Below, one piece after another: positions 33,687 to 43,171 of a stretch of 64,000 bases of DNA. This DNA is from Paraburkholderia sp. LEh10 (GTDB taxonomy: Bacteria > Pseudomonadota > Gammaproteobacteria > Burkholderiales > Burkholderiaceae): assembly GCF_017814945.1 (NCBI RefSeq), contig NZ_JAGIPX010000025.1, positions 1 to 64,000 of the forward strand, written 5' to 3'. Below the pieces are notes generated by a model. That model did not search any database and was not told where the DNA came from. It worked only from the letters and a program-made list of their open reading frames with translations. How positions within the stretch are numbered: position 1 is the stretch's first letter; every line of letters starts with the position of its first letter. A program made the translations under genes and the position numbers.

Positions 33687-34862
33687 TCAGCCGTCAGTTT
33701 TGCCTAGAGTGCCAGGCCGCAATGTGATGCGGGCAGCCGTCGGAAGATCGATGTTTTCTTCCGTTCCCGCTATATCCGTTTTCTTCACGCGCGACTTTTT
33801 GCCGGAACTGTCGCGTGCCGTCGCGCTTGCAATCCGCTGGCTTTCCGTCTTGCCGACCGCCGCCGGACTGCTGCACGATTGACGCACGACCAGTTCCGGC
33901 GGAAAGACCATATGCCGAGGGCTTCGCTCGTCTCCCCTGATGCGCTCGAGCAGCATGTTGAGCGCCGCTTCGGCCATCGCGTCAACGGGCTGCCGTACTG
34001 TGGTCAGCGCGGGAGAGAAAGCGTTCGCCCATGGGAAATCGTCGATCGCGGTGACTGATACGTCCGTAGGACACGTGAAACGCTTTTCCGCCAATGCCCG
34101 CATCGTGCCAATCAGCATCTGGTTATTGGCTACGAAGATAGCTGACGGCGGCTCAGGGAGACTCATTAGCTCAAGCGCTGCGGTATGGGCGTCTTGCTCA
34201 CCGAATGCGCCCTGTCGCACGTAGTCGGGATTGACCGGCAGATTCGCGGCTGCGATCGCCTGGGTGAAGCCGCGCAAGCGATCTCGACCGGGCAGCAGGT
34301 TCTGCGGACCGGAGATGATTGCGACGCGCCGATGGCCAAATTCCAGAATGTGCTGTACTGCAAGGCGTGCTGCGGCAACGTTATCGAGAGCAACTGAATC
34401 CCATTCGTTGGGGCAGACCACGTGGTCAACCGTTACAACGGGCATGATTCCGATCTCCGAACGAACCTTGTCGTAGGCTTCTTCGGGTGCCGACGCACAG
34501 AGGATCGTGCCGACGGCCAGATGGGCGCGGAGCATGCGCAGATAGGCACGCTCCTGTTCAAGATCCCGATCGCTGTCAAATAACAGAAGGGAGTAGCCTT
34601 GGGCGTGAGCGCGCTTCTGAATGGAATGCACGAACTCGGTGAAGAATGGATTTGTGATGTCCGGGACGACCAGGCCCAATAGCTTGGTGGTGCCTTTTTT
34701 CAGGCTGCTCGCGACTGTGTTCGGAGCGTAACCCAACGCCTTGACAGCGACGCGCACGCGCTCCGTGAGGTCTGGACTCACGTAGGTCGATCCCGACAGG
34801 ACCGCCGAGACGGTAGCCAGACTTACGTCCGCAAGACGTGCGACATCCTTCATTGTTGCCAT
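33687..34862 (-). CDS. LacI-family transcriptional regulator
   Basis: 391 residues. The N-terminal helix-turn-helix MATMKDVARLADVSLATVSA with hinge LKKGTTKLLGLVVPD is typical of LacI/GalR. The periplasmic-binding-protein-like core follows to about residue 335 (SGPQNLLPGRDRL, FVANNQMLIGTMRAL). The last about 55 residues are a polar extension beyond the usual 330-340. It is co-directional with and 42 bp downstream of the PhyH-type gene. The CG-centred palindromes at 35.8-36.0 kb are LacI-type operators and are its likely targets. Confidence 0.93.
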   Translation of the reverse strand: MATMKDVARLADVSLATVSAVLSGSTYVSPDLTERVRVAVKALGYAPNTVASSLKKGTTKLLGLVVPDITNPFFTEFVHSIQKRAHAQGYSLLLFDSDRDLEQERAYLRMLRAHLAVGTILCASAPEEAYDKVRSEIGIMPVVTVDHVVCPNEWDSVALDNVAAARLAVQHILEFGHRRVAIISGPQNLLPGRDRLRGFTQAIAAANLPVNPDYVRQGAFGEQDAHTAALELMSLPEPPSAIFVANNQMLIGTMRALAEKRFTCPTDVSVTAIDDFPWANAFSPALTTVRQPVDAMAEAALNMLLERIRGDERSPRHMVFPPELVVRQSCSSPAAVGKTESQRIASATARDSSGKKSRVKKTDIAGTEENIDLPTAARITLRPGTLGKTDG

Positions 34863-34904
34863 GATTTTCCTGCCACGCAGTTGTGCCCCGAGCTTCCTAC
34901 CCGT

Positions 34905-35777
34905 TCAGTTCCACCATCCCGCATGCTCGCGCTTCGGCTGCCGCAAGATGCCGTCCGGCGTGCGGGGCGGCTCGATTTCGAGCAGAAAGCGCTGTGCAGG
35001 TGACATCCGCTCGTACATTTCCGGGGTGAGATGGTCGATCTGGACGAGCTGCTGCGGGAGGTCACGCCGAGTATACGTGAGATGCAGTACCCGACGGTAT
35101 GCGTCGTTCTTTTTGAGTGTGCCGCTGTGCCAGCCCGACGCGTTCATGATGAAGACGGTGCCAGCCCGACCAGTCAGATAGACCTCGCCCGGGTACGGTG
35201 CGTCCAGATCAGCGGGAATCCGTTTGCGGTCTTCTTCGGAAATGGGGCCGGGTTCCCAGTCGCCCTGGTTTACAACAGGCACGTTAATCGGTGCCCATTT
35301 GTGCGAACCGGGCACCACCCGCGTCGGGCCATTGTCCAGCGTCATGTCGTCAAACAGGATGACCGCATTCACCACCCACCAGTCATCTTCGAAGCACTTC
35401 GGCACGTCGACGTGCAATTGCTGGTGACCGAACCCCTTCACCGGATCGCGGAGATTGGCGCCATGCACCTTGATCTCCCCCAGCAGCTTGTGGGCTGTGG
35501 CCAGCACCGGCTGCAGTTCGAGGCACCTGTCGAACACTGACGTCTTGTTGAAGATGTTCGACACGCGCCGCGCACCGGGCTCGACGTGAACTTCATGTCC
35601 ACCCGTGAGGCGCTCGGCTTCATGGAGCCGCTCAAATTCGCGGGCCATCGAGCGGCACTCGTCCGGGCTCAGCACATCTTCGACGACGAAAAATCCTTTT
35701 TCGTCGAGTTCCTTCAGTTGCGCGCTGGCCAACTTGTCGCTGATACCCAGTTCATGCATCGCCTGTCTCGTGTACAT
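34905..35777 (-). CDS. Phytanoyl-CoA dioxygenase (PhyH)-family oxygenase
   Basis: 290 residues from ATG 35777 (GGAG at nine bases; the frame is open six codons further without a better site). A Fe(II)/2-oxoglutarate dioxygenase fold is indicated by HQQLHVDVPKCF (HxD iron ligands) and the distal NASGWHSGTLKKND (His), followed by an Arg-rich strand RRVLHLTYTRRD for 2-oxoglutarate. VVPGSHKWAPINVP is the family's 'PGSH' motif. It is divergent from the sugar ABC transporter and shares its operator region. The substrate is unknown; hydroxylation of a sugar derivative or of an alkylated/etherified sugar is possible. Confidence 0.88.
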   Translation of the reverse strand: MYTRQAMHELGISDKLASAQLKELDEKGFFVVEDVLSPDECRSMAREFERLHEAERLTGGHEVHVEPGARRVSNIFNKTSVFDRCLELQPVLATAHKLLGEIKVHGANLRDPVKGFGHQQLHVDVPKCFEDDWWVVNAVILFDDMTLDNGPTRVVPGSHKWAPINVPVVNQGDWEPGPISEEDRKRIPADLDAPYPGEVYLTGRAGTVFIMNASGWHSGTLKKNDAYRRVLHLTYTRRDLPQQLVQIDHLTPEMYERMSPAQRFLLEIEPPRTPDGILRQPKREHAGWWN

Positions 35778-35806
35778 GAGTTCTGTCTCCGTCAATTTCG
35801 TTAGCG

Positions 35807-35836
35807 GGCGAAACGATTAGCGAAACGTTTCGCTGA
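35807..35836 (-). promoter_or_regulatory. Double LacI-type operator A (upstream of the PhyH gene)
   Basis: Two CG-centred 14-bp sites, GCGAAACGATTAGC (35808-35821) and GCGAAACGTTTCGC (35820-35833), are spaced 12 bp centre to centre; the second is a perfect palindrome extended to AGCGAAACGTTTCGCT. The block ends 29 bp before the PhyH start codon, with a TATAAA just upstream on the minus strand. It is repeated in inverted orientation at 35984-36013. Confidence 0.8.
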
Positions 35837-35955
35837 GGGGATTTATAGCAAGCATGGATCGATAGATACATCCGGGTTTCCACCAAGTAGCCGCAGATTA
35901 AACGGCCATCTAGGGCATTTCGAATCTCATTTGCCCATGTTTACCCGAGGTTAAT

Positions 35956-36013
35956 TGACTTTGCGGAAAAGAGGTCTTAGATTCAACGAAACGTTTCGCT
36001 AAACGTTTCGCCG
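35956..36013 (+). promoter_or_regulatory. Promoter plus double LacI-type operator B (ABC transporter)
   Basis: TTGACT (35956-35961) and TAGATT (35979-35984) form a sigma-70 promoter with a 17-bp spacer. Directly after the -10 lies operator B (35984-36013): ACGAAACGTTTCGC (35987-36000) and GCTAAACGTTTCGC (35999-36012), 12 bp apart centre to centre. Its reverse complement matches operator A at 28 of 30 positions. Repressor bound here would block the start of transcription, and binding at A and B (about 167-179 bp apart) could form a loop. Confidence 0.8.
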
Positions 36014-36065
36014 CGAGCCCGCAGGCACTTGAGTTTTCAAACCCGGAAAGAGACAGGAGACAGAC

Positions 36066-37088
36066 ATGAACAGCTTGAAGAAGCCGCTGTGCACAACGCG
36101 CCCCGTGCGCACACGCCGTCGTGTGATCAGTGCAGTCGTGGGCGCGCTTATGCTCTCGGCGCTGGCCGCACCTGCAGCGCACGCGGACAAGGATCATCCG
36201 GTCGTGGCCCTGTTGCCCGGGGTGGTCGATCCGTTCTATTTCACGATGTACCACGGTGCCCAGAAGGCGGCGGCGGAGGACAAGGCCCAGCTGCTTTTCC
36301 AGCTTCCGAAAAGCTGGAACACGACGGAGCAGGTGCCGATCCTCAAGGCATTCATTGCCAAGCGTCCCGATGCGATCCTGGTTTCTCCCGTCGACGCGCA
36401 GCAACTGATTGAGCCGCTGACGGAAGCAAAGAATGCGGGAATCAAGGTCATCACTGTGGATACGTATATCGGCACCGGGCGGTATCAGACGGGCAGCGGA
36501 AACGCGGACTTCCCGCTTTCGTTCGTAGCGTCTGACAACAAGGAAGGCGGACGTATTGCCGCACGAACGCTCGCCAAGGCGATCGGCGAAAAGGGCATCG
36601 TCTTCTGCGAAAGCCTCAAACCGGGCGTCTCGAGTACCGATGCGCGGGTGCAGGGCTTCCAGGAAGAAATGAAGAAGCATCCGAACATCAAGGTGCTGCC
36701 GACGCTGTATAGCGAAGACGACGCGAACAAGGCTGTTTCGGATGTATCGGGTGCGATGGCGCGTGAGCCGGGTCTATCCGGCGTATTCGGCACCAATACC
36801 TTCTCCGGCAAAGGCGTGGCGCAGGCGATCCACATGGCCGGAAAAAGCGGCAAGGTCAAGCTGATCGTTTTCGATGCCGTCCCGGGTATCGATAAGGATA
36901 TCAAGAGTGGCCTGGTCGACTATGCGATTGCCCAACGCCCAGCCGACATGGGTTACTACGGCGTCAAATATGCAGTCGACGCAATCCGCGGCAAGCCGGT
37001 TCCGACGGAGAAAAGCACAGGTTTCGTCGTGATGGACAAGTCCAACATCGACAACGCTGACGTCAAGCAATACATCTACTCCAACTGA
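36066..37088 (+). CDS. Sugar ABC transporter substrate-binding protein (RbsB-like)
   Basis: 340 residues. A long, basic signal peptide (hydrophobic core VVGALMLSALAAPAAHA, cleaved after about residue 40) precedes a type I periplasmic-binding fold of the ribose/galactose class: HPVVALLPGVVDPFYFTMYH, PDAILVSPVDAQQLIEPLTE and KLIVFDAVPGIDKDIKSGLV. The ribosome site is ACAGGAG. The strong binding-protein gene is followed by permease and ATPase genes. The ligand is unknown; a 6-deoxyhexose or pentose is inferred from the mutarotase and catabolic genes. Confidence 0.93.
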   Translation: MNSLKKPLCTTRPVRTRRRVISAVVGALMLSALAAPAAHADKDHPVVALLPGVVDPFYFTMYHGAQKAAAEDKAQLLFQLPKSWNTTEQVPILKAFIAKRPDAILVSPVDAQQLIEPLTEAKNAGIKVITVDTYIGTGRYQTGSGNADFPLSFVASDNKEGGRIAARTLAKAIGEKGIVFCESLKPGVSSTDARVQGFQEEMKKHPNIKVLPTLYSEDDANKAVSDVSGAMAREPGLSGVFGTNTFSGKGVAQAIHMAGKSGKVKLIVFDAVPGIDKDIKSGLVDYAIAQRPADMGYYGVKYAVDAIRGKPVPTEKSTGFVVMDKSNIDNADVKQYIYSN

Positions 37089-37150
37089 TTTGTGCCGGCG
37101 GCGGCTCGAAACCGCCGTTGTGATTTGCGGAGCTATCTGGAGACATTGCA

Positions 37151-38170
37151 ATGCAAAAAGCCACCTCACTTTCCGGTCAGCCACGAGCGACTGGCATATC
37201 GCGGGCTCCCAGGACGATCGACTACAAGGCCCTGATCGGCCGTTTTTGGCCCTGGCTATTTCTGGCGGTGTTGTGCCTCTTCTTTGAAATCTGGTCGCAG
37301 GTAATTCAGCAGCGCTCCTTCGTTTTCAATGCCTATAACCTGCAGTCGATAGCACTTGCGGCAAGTGCACCGATGCTTCTCGCGATTGGTCAGACGTTCG
37401 TGATCATCACTGCCGGCATTGATCTGTCCGTGGGGTTTGTCATGGGCCTTGCGGCGGTGTGCGCAGCCCAGTTCACTTTGCTCGGAGGTTCATCGCCGTG
37501 GGCGCTTGGCCTCTCCGTGCCGCTGACTATTGCTGTATCAGTCATTCCAGGCGCTATCAACGGTACGCTCGTTGCGCGATATCGTGTTCCCGCATTTATC
37601 GGGACGCTCGGGATGTACGGTATTGCCCGTGGTGCCGGCTTCCTCGCTGCAGGCAGCGGCATGACTGTCTCGGTGGATAACCCGGGACTGCAATGGCTCG
37701 GCTCCGGGTGGAATCCCGTCATTGTCACGGTGGTACTGCTGGCCGCCATGCACTTCATCCTGTCGCGCACCCGCTTTGGCCAATATACCTATGCGGTAGG
37801 TGGTAATGAGCAGTCTGCCGCCAGAGCAGGCATTAACGTACGTCGCCACAAGATCGTGATCTACATGCTCGCGGCAGCGTTCGCTGCAGTCGGCGGCATC
37901 GTCTATACGGCTCGATTCTCTGCCGGATCGGCCACGGCTGGCGAACCGATGCTGCTCAACTCCATCGCCGCAGTCGTCATCGGAGGCGCAAGCCTGTTTG
38001 GCGGTACCGGCAACCTGATCGGCACGTTGATCGGCGCTCTGATCATCGCTGTGATCGAGTTTGGTCTCGTATTCATTAACGTCGATGCGTTCTGGCAGTT
38101 CATTGCGGTTGGCGTTGTCATCATCGTGTCGGTGCTGATCGACCAGTACAAGGAACGTCTCGGAGTCTAA
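37151..38170 (+). CDS. Sugar ABC transporter permease (RbsC-like)
   Basis: 339 residues with eight to ten hydrophobic helices. The BPD_transp_2 family motifs are present: QTFVIITAGIDLSVGFVMGL near the N-terminal third, GTLVARYRVPAFIGTLGMYG, and the C-terminal INSIAAVVIGGASLFGGTGN-like segment (nt 37951-38010), the typical coupling region to the ATPase. It has an extended cytoplasmic N-terminus of about 35 residues. Two bases separate it from the ATPase gene. Confidence 0.92.
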   Translation: MQKATSLSGQPRATGISRAPRTIDYKALIGRFWPWLFLAVLCLFFEIWSQVIQQRSFVFNAYNLQSIALAASAPMLLAIGQTFVIITAGIDLSVGFVMGLAAVCAAQFTLLGGSSPWALGLSVPLTIAVSVIPGAINGTLVARYRVPAFIGTLGMYGIARGAGFLAAGSGMTVSVDNPGLQWLGSGWNPVIVTVVLLAAMHFILSRTRFGQYTYAVGGNEQSAARAGINVRRHKIVIYMLAAAFAAVGGIVYTARFSAGSATAGEPMLLNSIAAVVIGGASLFGGTGNLIGTLIGALIIAVIEFGLVFINVDAFWQFIAVGVVIIVSVLIDQYKERLGV

Positions 38171-38172
38171 TC

Positions 38173-38943
<771 letters not shown>

Positions 38944-39009
38944 GCATGAAAAATTGCACATCCGACAGATCGCCTCTCGGGTGCGCAAGCGAAACACGGA
39001 GAACACTTA

Positions 39010-39339
39010 ATGCAACGAATGGGAATGGTCATCCACATCAAGCCCGAGAAGATCGACGAGTACAAGGCGCTGCACGCGGCTCCGTGGCCAGCGATTGTCG
39101 AGCGGCTCCAGCGTTCAAATGTCACCAATTACTCGATATTTCTCAAGGAGCCGGAAAATCTTCTTTTCGGATACTGGGAATACGTCGGGGCAGACTTCGA
39201 GGCGGATATGGCTGCGATCGCGGCCGATCCCGAAACGCAAAGGTGGTGGAAATTGACCGACCCATGTCAAGTGCCCCTTGAGTCGCGAAAACAGGGCGAG
39301 CATTGGGCAATGATGGATAACGTGTTTCACATTGACTAG
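39010..39339 (+). CDS. L-rhamnose/L-fucose-type mutarotase (RhaM family)
   Basis: 109 residues, the normal length of RhaM. The ferredoxin-like fold is indicated by the start QRMGMVIHIKPEKIDEYKAL (substrate His and Glu region), NYSIFLKEPENLLFGYWEYV and the end WWKLTDPCQVPLESRKQGE followed by W and MMDNVFH. The enzyme interconverts alpha and beta anomers, feeding the dehydrogenase. It is the last gene of the transporter arm, 66 bp after the ATPase. Whether it acts on rhamnose, fucose or a related sugar cannot be told. Confidence 0.9.
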   Translation: MQRMGMVIHIKPEKIDEYKALHAAPWPAIVERLQRSNVTNYSIFLKEPENLLFGYWEYVGADFEADMAAIAADPETQRWWKLTDPCQVPLESRKQGEHWAMMDNVFHID

Positions 39340-39448
39340 GTTGCTCCGGACCTGACGAAAGGAAAAAGTGAGTGATTCTGCCGAGCGCAGCCAGTGCGAA
39401 GATGACAGGTTGCGCTCGATCGCGTTCAAACCGTGACCGATCGAACAA

Positions 39449-41119
39449 TCAATCACGGCAGGGCTTCTCAAATACAATAGTCTCAAACAGTTCGTAATCC
39501 GCAGTCGCTTTCTGATCCGCACCGGGCGCATGATAATAGTTCATCGTGATAGATGTACGGCCGCCGCGTTCGCCCGGATCAACATCGAACACTGCGATGC
39601 CATAGCCCGTCTCGGTATCCCGCCGGGCGGACCAGATCGCGTCTTCGACTGCGTCAGGCGCGGGCCGGACGAATGTGCCTCCTGTCGCGCTTGCGACGGG
39701 GCGGTTGGGCTTAGTGAAGACCATTGCCTGCGGCAGGCCCGTACCCGTATCAATGCCGTAGACATCGAGTGGTGCGCTAGTGCCGCCGCCGCCGAGAATC
39801 AGGTGCACGGTGCCGCGTGACGTGTCGACGGGATCATTGGCGCGATGCGACGTCACCACAGGCCGTGGTTGAAGGGTATCGACGCGGTCGCCGGTAGCCG
39901 CATCCCGGCCGGCGTAATGATTGCAGCCACGCACAGGATGGCTGCGCTCATAGTCGTGATCGTGGCCGCACAGCACGAGATCGACGCCGTATTGGTCAAA
40001 CAGCGGCAGCCACGCCTCGCGGATGCCCTTGTCAGAGCCGTTGCCCGTCTTCGACGAACTGAGCGCGTCCTGGTGCATCTGCACCACAATCCATTCGACG
40101 CCTCCGTCACGCGAGGCTTCGCGCAGCGTGCGTTCGAGCCAGCGCGTCTGCTCTCCTTGGCTGTAGCCGCGCACATAGAATGAGGTTCCCGGTTCGATCG
40201 GGGAATTGCCGGTGCTCGCGGCCGGCGTCAGCGCCGATGGTCCAGCAACGAAGGCGGCCGAATCCTGGTAAATAACGTCGTCCGCATCGAGCGAGATGAA
40301 CAACACAGAGCTCACGCGGAAACTATACCAATGCCCTGCAAAACGTGTGCCGTTGTCGGGCAGCATGTAGCGCGTAAGGTAGGAGTCAAAGCCTTGCTTG
40401 CCGTTGTTGAATTCGATCTCGTGATTGCCAGGGCAGGGCATCCACGGACGATTCGTTGCGGATGCCTGCACATTATTGCCAAAGTCCCGCCAAACCTCCG
40501 GCTGTTGCGTAGGGTTCAAGTTCGCATAGCATAGGTCGCCGTTGAGTAGATGAAAGAGTGGCTCGAAGCGTTCGACGGCTTGAACGGCGTAACGGCTTTG
40601 CAGCGAAGACAAAACCCAACCTACGTTGGGCGTCGCGAGATCGCCATAGCTCGTGAAGCGGAATTTGTGACGGCCGCGCGCAGCAGTGCGAAACATCGCG
40701 CTGAACGGCTGGCTGGCATTGCTATCATTGTCGGCCGTGACTTCGTACTGATATGTCGTGTCGGGACGTAAGTCACTTAAACGAGCGTGGTAGGTGCAGA
40801 CGATCTCGCCGCTCAGGCCGTCGGTATAAGTGCGCTGCACCGCGTGTACCAGATGCTCAAGACCTTCGTGTGTCCGAAGACGAACCCGTGGTTTGATGGC
40901 CTGCGTGAGCGACGCCCAACTTACGATGATTTCGCTTGCTGGATCCGTACCCCACGTGAGGTGGATCTGTTCGGGCGTGCCGTCGCGCACTGATGATGCG
41001 GCCCTGGCCGACAGACTTATTGCGTTCGCCGCTGTGGTGATGCCCGAAGCGCCAGCCAGTTTGAGAAAGCCACGGCGTGATGCCAACGACGCGGAGTCTT
41101 GCGAGGTTTTCGTGACCAT
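39449..41119 (-). CDS. Purple acid phosphatase-like metallophosphoesterase, Tat-exported
   Basis: 556 residues from ATG 41119; the frame is open 70 codons further but without a site or signal. A twin-arginine signal (SRRGFLKLAGASG) is followed by a fibronectin-III-like domain (PEQIHLTWGTDPASEIIVSW) typical of PAP/PhoD-like enzymes, then the metallophosphoesterase core: SYGDLATPN (D), HLLNGDLCYANLN (GD.xx.Y), CPGNHEIE (GNHE), VVQMHQDALS and CGHDHDYERSHP (GHxH). It is exported folded and binds a di-metal centre. It is monocistronic and ends beside the mutarotase gene. Confidence 0.92.
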   Translation of the reverse strand: MVTKTSQDSASLASRRGFLKLAGASGITTAANAISLSARAASSVRDGTPEQIHLTWGTDPASEIIVSWASLTQAIKPRVRLRTHEGLEHLVHAVQRTYTDGLSGEIVCTYHARLSDLRPDTTYQYEVTADNDSNASQPFSAMFRTAARGRHKFRFTSYGDLATPNVGWVLSSLQSRYAVQAVERFEPLFHLLNGDLCYANLNPTQQPEVWRDFGNNVQASATNRPWMPCPGNHEIEFNNGKQGFDSYLTRYMLPDNGTRFAGHWYSFRVSSVLFISLDADDVIYQDSAAFVAGPSALTPAASTGNSPIEPGTSFYVRGYSQGEQTRWLERTLREASRDGGVEWIVVQMHQDALSSSKTGNGSDKGIREAWLPLFDQYGVDLVLCGHDHDYERSHPVRGCNHYAGRDAATGDRVDTLQPRPVVTSHRANDPVDTSRGTVHLILGGGGTSAPLDVYGIDTGTGLPQAMVFTKPNRPVASATGGTFVRPAPDAVEDAIWSARRDTETGYGIAVFDVDPGERGGRTSITMNYYHAPGADQKATADYELFETIVFEKPCRD

Positions 41120-41962
41120 GGACGTATTGTTTCCCGGTGGCAATGCATGGATTGGCGAGATGGCTGTATGCGCCCGAACTCTGGGGACGGGATTGCTGTG
41201 GAAAAGTTGCCTTGCGGCAACCGCGTGCGGGCAACCGGTGGACAAGGTCGGATAACCGAATAGGGCGCTCGGTTTCCCGAACTTTGCCCACCGGTTGCCC
41301 CCACTTTCCCATAGCGTTCGAAGGACCACACAGCAACATCACCACTGGCAATTTGGATAAAAAACCAAGTCAACAATAGCCGGTGCGACGATTCGCGGAT
41401 AACGCGTGGGTGTTCTTCTTCGACATGTTTCGATCTCGCGTTGGATGGAGCACGACGCAGAAAAACGCAGCGCGGCGGGCGCGTCGGCGCTGGTAAGGAA
41501 CGCGGAGGAAAGCTCATTCCGGGCAACACGATATTCCCAACTGTGTTACCTCGCTGTGACAACGCATCGCGGCGCATGGGCAGAGCAAGGCGGGCTCGCG
41601 AGAGCGTCATCGTTCGATGAAAAAGAGCATGGTCCGCGCAGGAATGCATTACCCCGATATCTGAATAGACGATCGTGCGCGCACCGTTTTCATCACGGGA
41701 ACGTTGCGGCGTGCCTGTTCAGAACTGTTGTAACGGCGCATACGCTGCAAGTGAAATAAGCACCGACGTTACACTTTGCCCCGTCGCATCGGGCACGGCG
41801 CGACGTAGTTCACGTTTGCTTACATACGCACACACTTCACGACTGCGATTTGCATATAGTCCCTTCCCATATCCGAAGCTGGGGGTGCCAGATGAAAGCA
41901 ACATTCGCATGGACGATGTACGGACGTTTCCATAGAAGCACGCTTGCAGGACGCTGTTGATT
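41120..41962. other. Intergenic region, nothing recognised
   Basis: About 840 bp between divergent genes. Several frames are open on both strands, but none shows a domain, signal peptide or clear ribosome site. Regulatory content could not be assigned. Confidence 0.4.
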
Positions 41963-42265
41963 ATGGCTGCATCATACGAACCTCTGCATGAGGAGGACGG
42001 CGTCAGCGTCGAGGCGCAGCCTTCGTCGAAGGGCACGTGCGTGACCGTGCAGGCGAACGGCAAGACGATGTCCGCCGAATACAGCGAACTGACGGGACAA
42101 CTGTGTCTGCGACACGATGGCGTGCTGGTGCAGGAGTGGTTCCCGCCGCACTCGTGGTTTGCGATTGCGTCGGTGGCGGGCGCGAGCCGTTGGGGTACGC
42201 AGCCAAGCGCTGAAGACCTGCACGCGTTGATCCGCAATGAGCTGCTGGCAAGACGTAGCGATTGA
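41963..42265 (+). CDS. Hypothetical protein (100 aa)
   Basis: 100 residues from ATG 41963 (a TTG at 41957 is possible). The sequence looks folded: strands GTCVTVQANGKTMSAEYSEL and GQLCLRHDGVLVQEWFPPHS followed by a helix at the end (SAEDLHALIRNELLARR). There is no signal peptide. I do not recognise the family. It runs convergent to the alpha/beta hydrolase gene, with 30 bp between the ends. Confidence 0.65.
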   Translation: MAASYEPLHEEDGVSVEAQPSSKGTCVTVQANGKTMSAEYSELTGQLCLRHDGVLVQEWFPPHSWFAIASVAGASRWGTQPSAEDLHALIRNELLARRSD

Positions 42266-42295
42266 TGACGTCGTTGCGCGCAACGTGCGCGACGT

Positions 42296-43111
42296 TCAGC
42301 CCGGCTGGTTCGCAACTAACCAGTCAAGCACCTGTTGCCAGCGCCCGGTTGTCATCGCATCGAACCAGGTGTCGTGGTTCGCGTCCGGCAGCAGCATCAG
42401 ATGCGTGCCCGCACGAGCGCTCGCGAGGCGTTGCGCGTGTGCGACGGGGATCAGCGCGTCCTGCTGCGCGCCGATCACGACAAGGGGCCCGCGATAGCGC
42501 GCGAGCGCGGCGATGGAATCGAACGGGTCGTGCAGCATCCAGCGCACGGGAAATAGCGGCAGCTTTCCCGCGGCGACGCTGGCGAGCGAATCCCATGGCG
42601 TGATGAGCACCGCGCCCGCCACCTTCGATTCATTGCCTCGAACGATCTGCGCAGCCATGCCCGCGCCCAGCGATTCTCCCACCAGCCAGACGGGCGCGCC
42701 CCATTGCGCGCAGGCGGCATCGAGCGCTTCTCGCGATGCCGACAACGCGGCCTTCATCGTGCGCTCGCCAGGACGGTTTCCTTGACCCGGATACTCGGCC
42801 ATCACGACGCGATAACCCGCGCGCATGAACACCTCGGCGACGGGCAGCTTGTTCTCGGCGGTTTCCGCGTTGCCGTGAAAAACGATGAAGGTGCCGCGCG
42901 GCATCCGGGCGGCGGGTGTGACGACATAGCCCGCGTAGTGGCCGTTGGCTTGCCACGGCGCAACGTCGAAGCCCGCGTGGTGTCCCGTCGGCGGCGCGCG
43001 CATGTGAAGCGCCGAAGGCAGCAGCATGCGGTCCTGCATGAAATAAAGCGCGACGAGTGCGATCACGTAGGCGGCGAGCGTAATGCGAATGCAGAAGGCG
43101 AGCAGGGACAT
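42296..43111 (-). CDS. Membrane-anchored alpha/beta hydrolase
   Basis: 271 residues from ATG 43111 (other starts lie up to 18 codons upstream). An N-terminal helix (LLAFCIRITLAAYVIALVAL) anchors it. The hydrolase core shows GTFIVFHGNAETAENKLPVA (oxyanion region HGN), AEYPGQGNRPGE, the nucleophile elbow VGESLGAGMAA (GxSxG) and the late His LLPDANHDTWFD. This matches BEM46/YqiA-type serine hydrolases. Substrate unknown. Confidence 0.88.
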   Translation of the reverse strand: MSLLAFCIRITLAAYVIALVALYFMQDRMLLPSALHMRAPPTGHHAGFDVAPWQANGHYAGYVVTPAARMPRGTFIVFHGNAETAENKLPVAEVFMRAGYRVVMAEYPGQGNRPGERTMKAALSASREALDAACAQWGAPVWLVGESLGAGMAAQIVRGNESKVAGAVLITPWDSLASVAAGKLPLFPVRWMLHDPFDSIAALARYRGPLVVIGAQQDALIPVAHAQRLASARAGTHLMLLPDANHDTWFDAMTTGRWQQVLDWLVANQPG

Positions 43112-43114
43112 GCG

Positions 43115-43155
43115 ATGCCTAATGCGTCGAATGTGCGTCGAATGTGCGTCGCTGG
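43115..43155. repeat. Short tandem repeat upstream of the hydrolase gene
   Basis: An 11-bp unit (GTGCGTCGAAT) is repeated in near-perfect tandem between the hydrolase and glutamine synthetase genes. It is probably a slippage product and has no evident function. Confidence 0.5.
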
Positions 43156-43171
43156 CCGCTCCCATTGCGCG

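Noticed and set aside
41406..41759. Plus-strand frame upstream of the 100-aa hypothetical gene
   Set aside because: No ribosome site, no domain, and composition resembles random GC-rich sequence.
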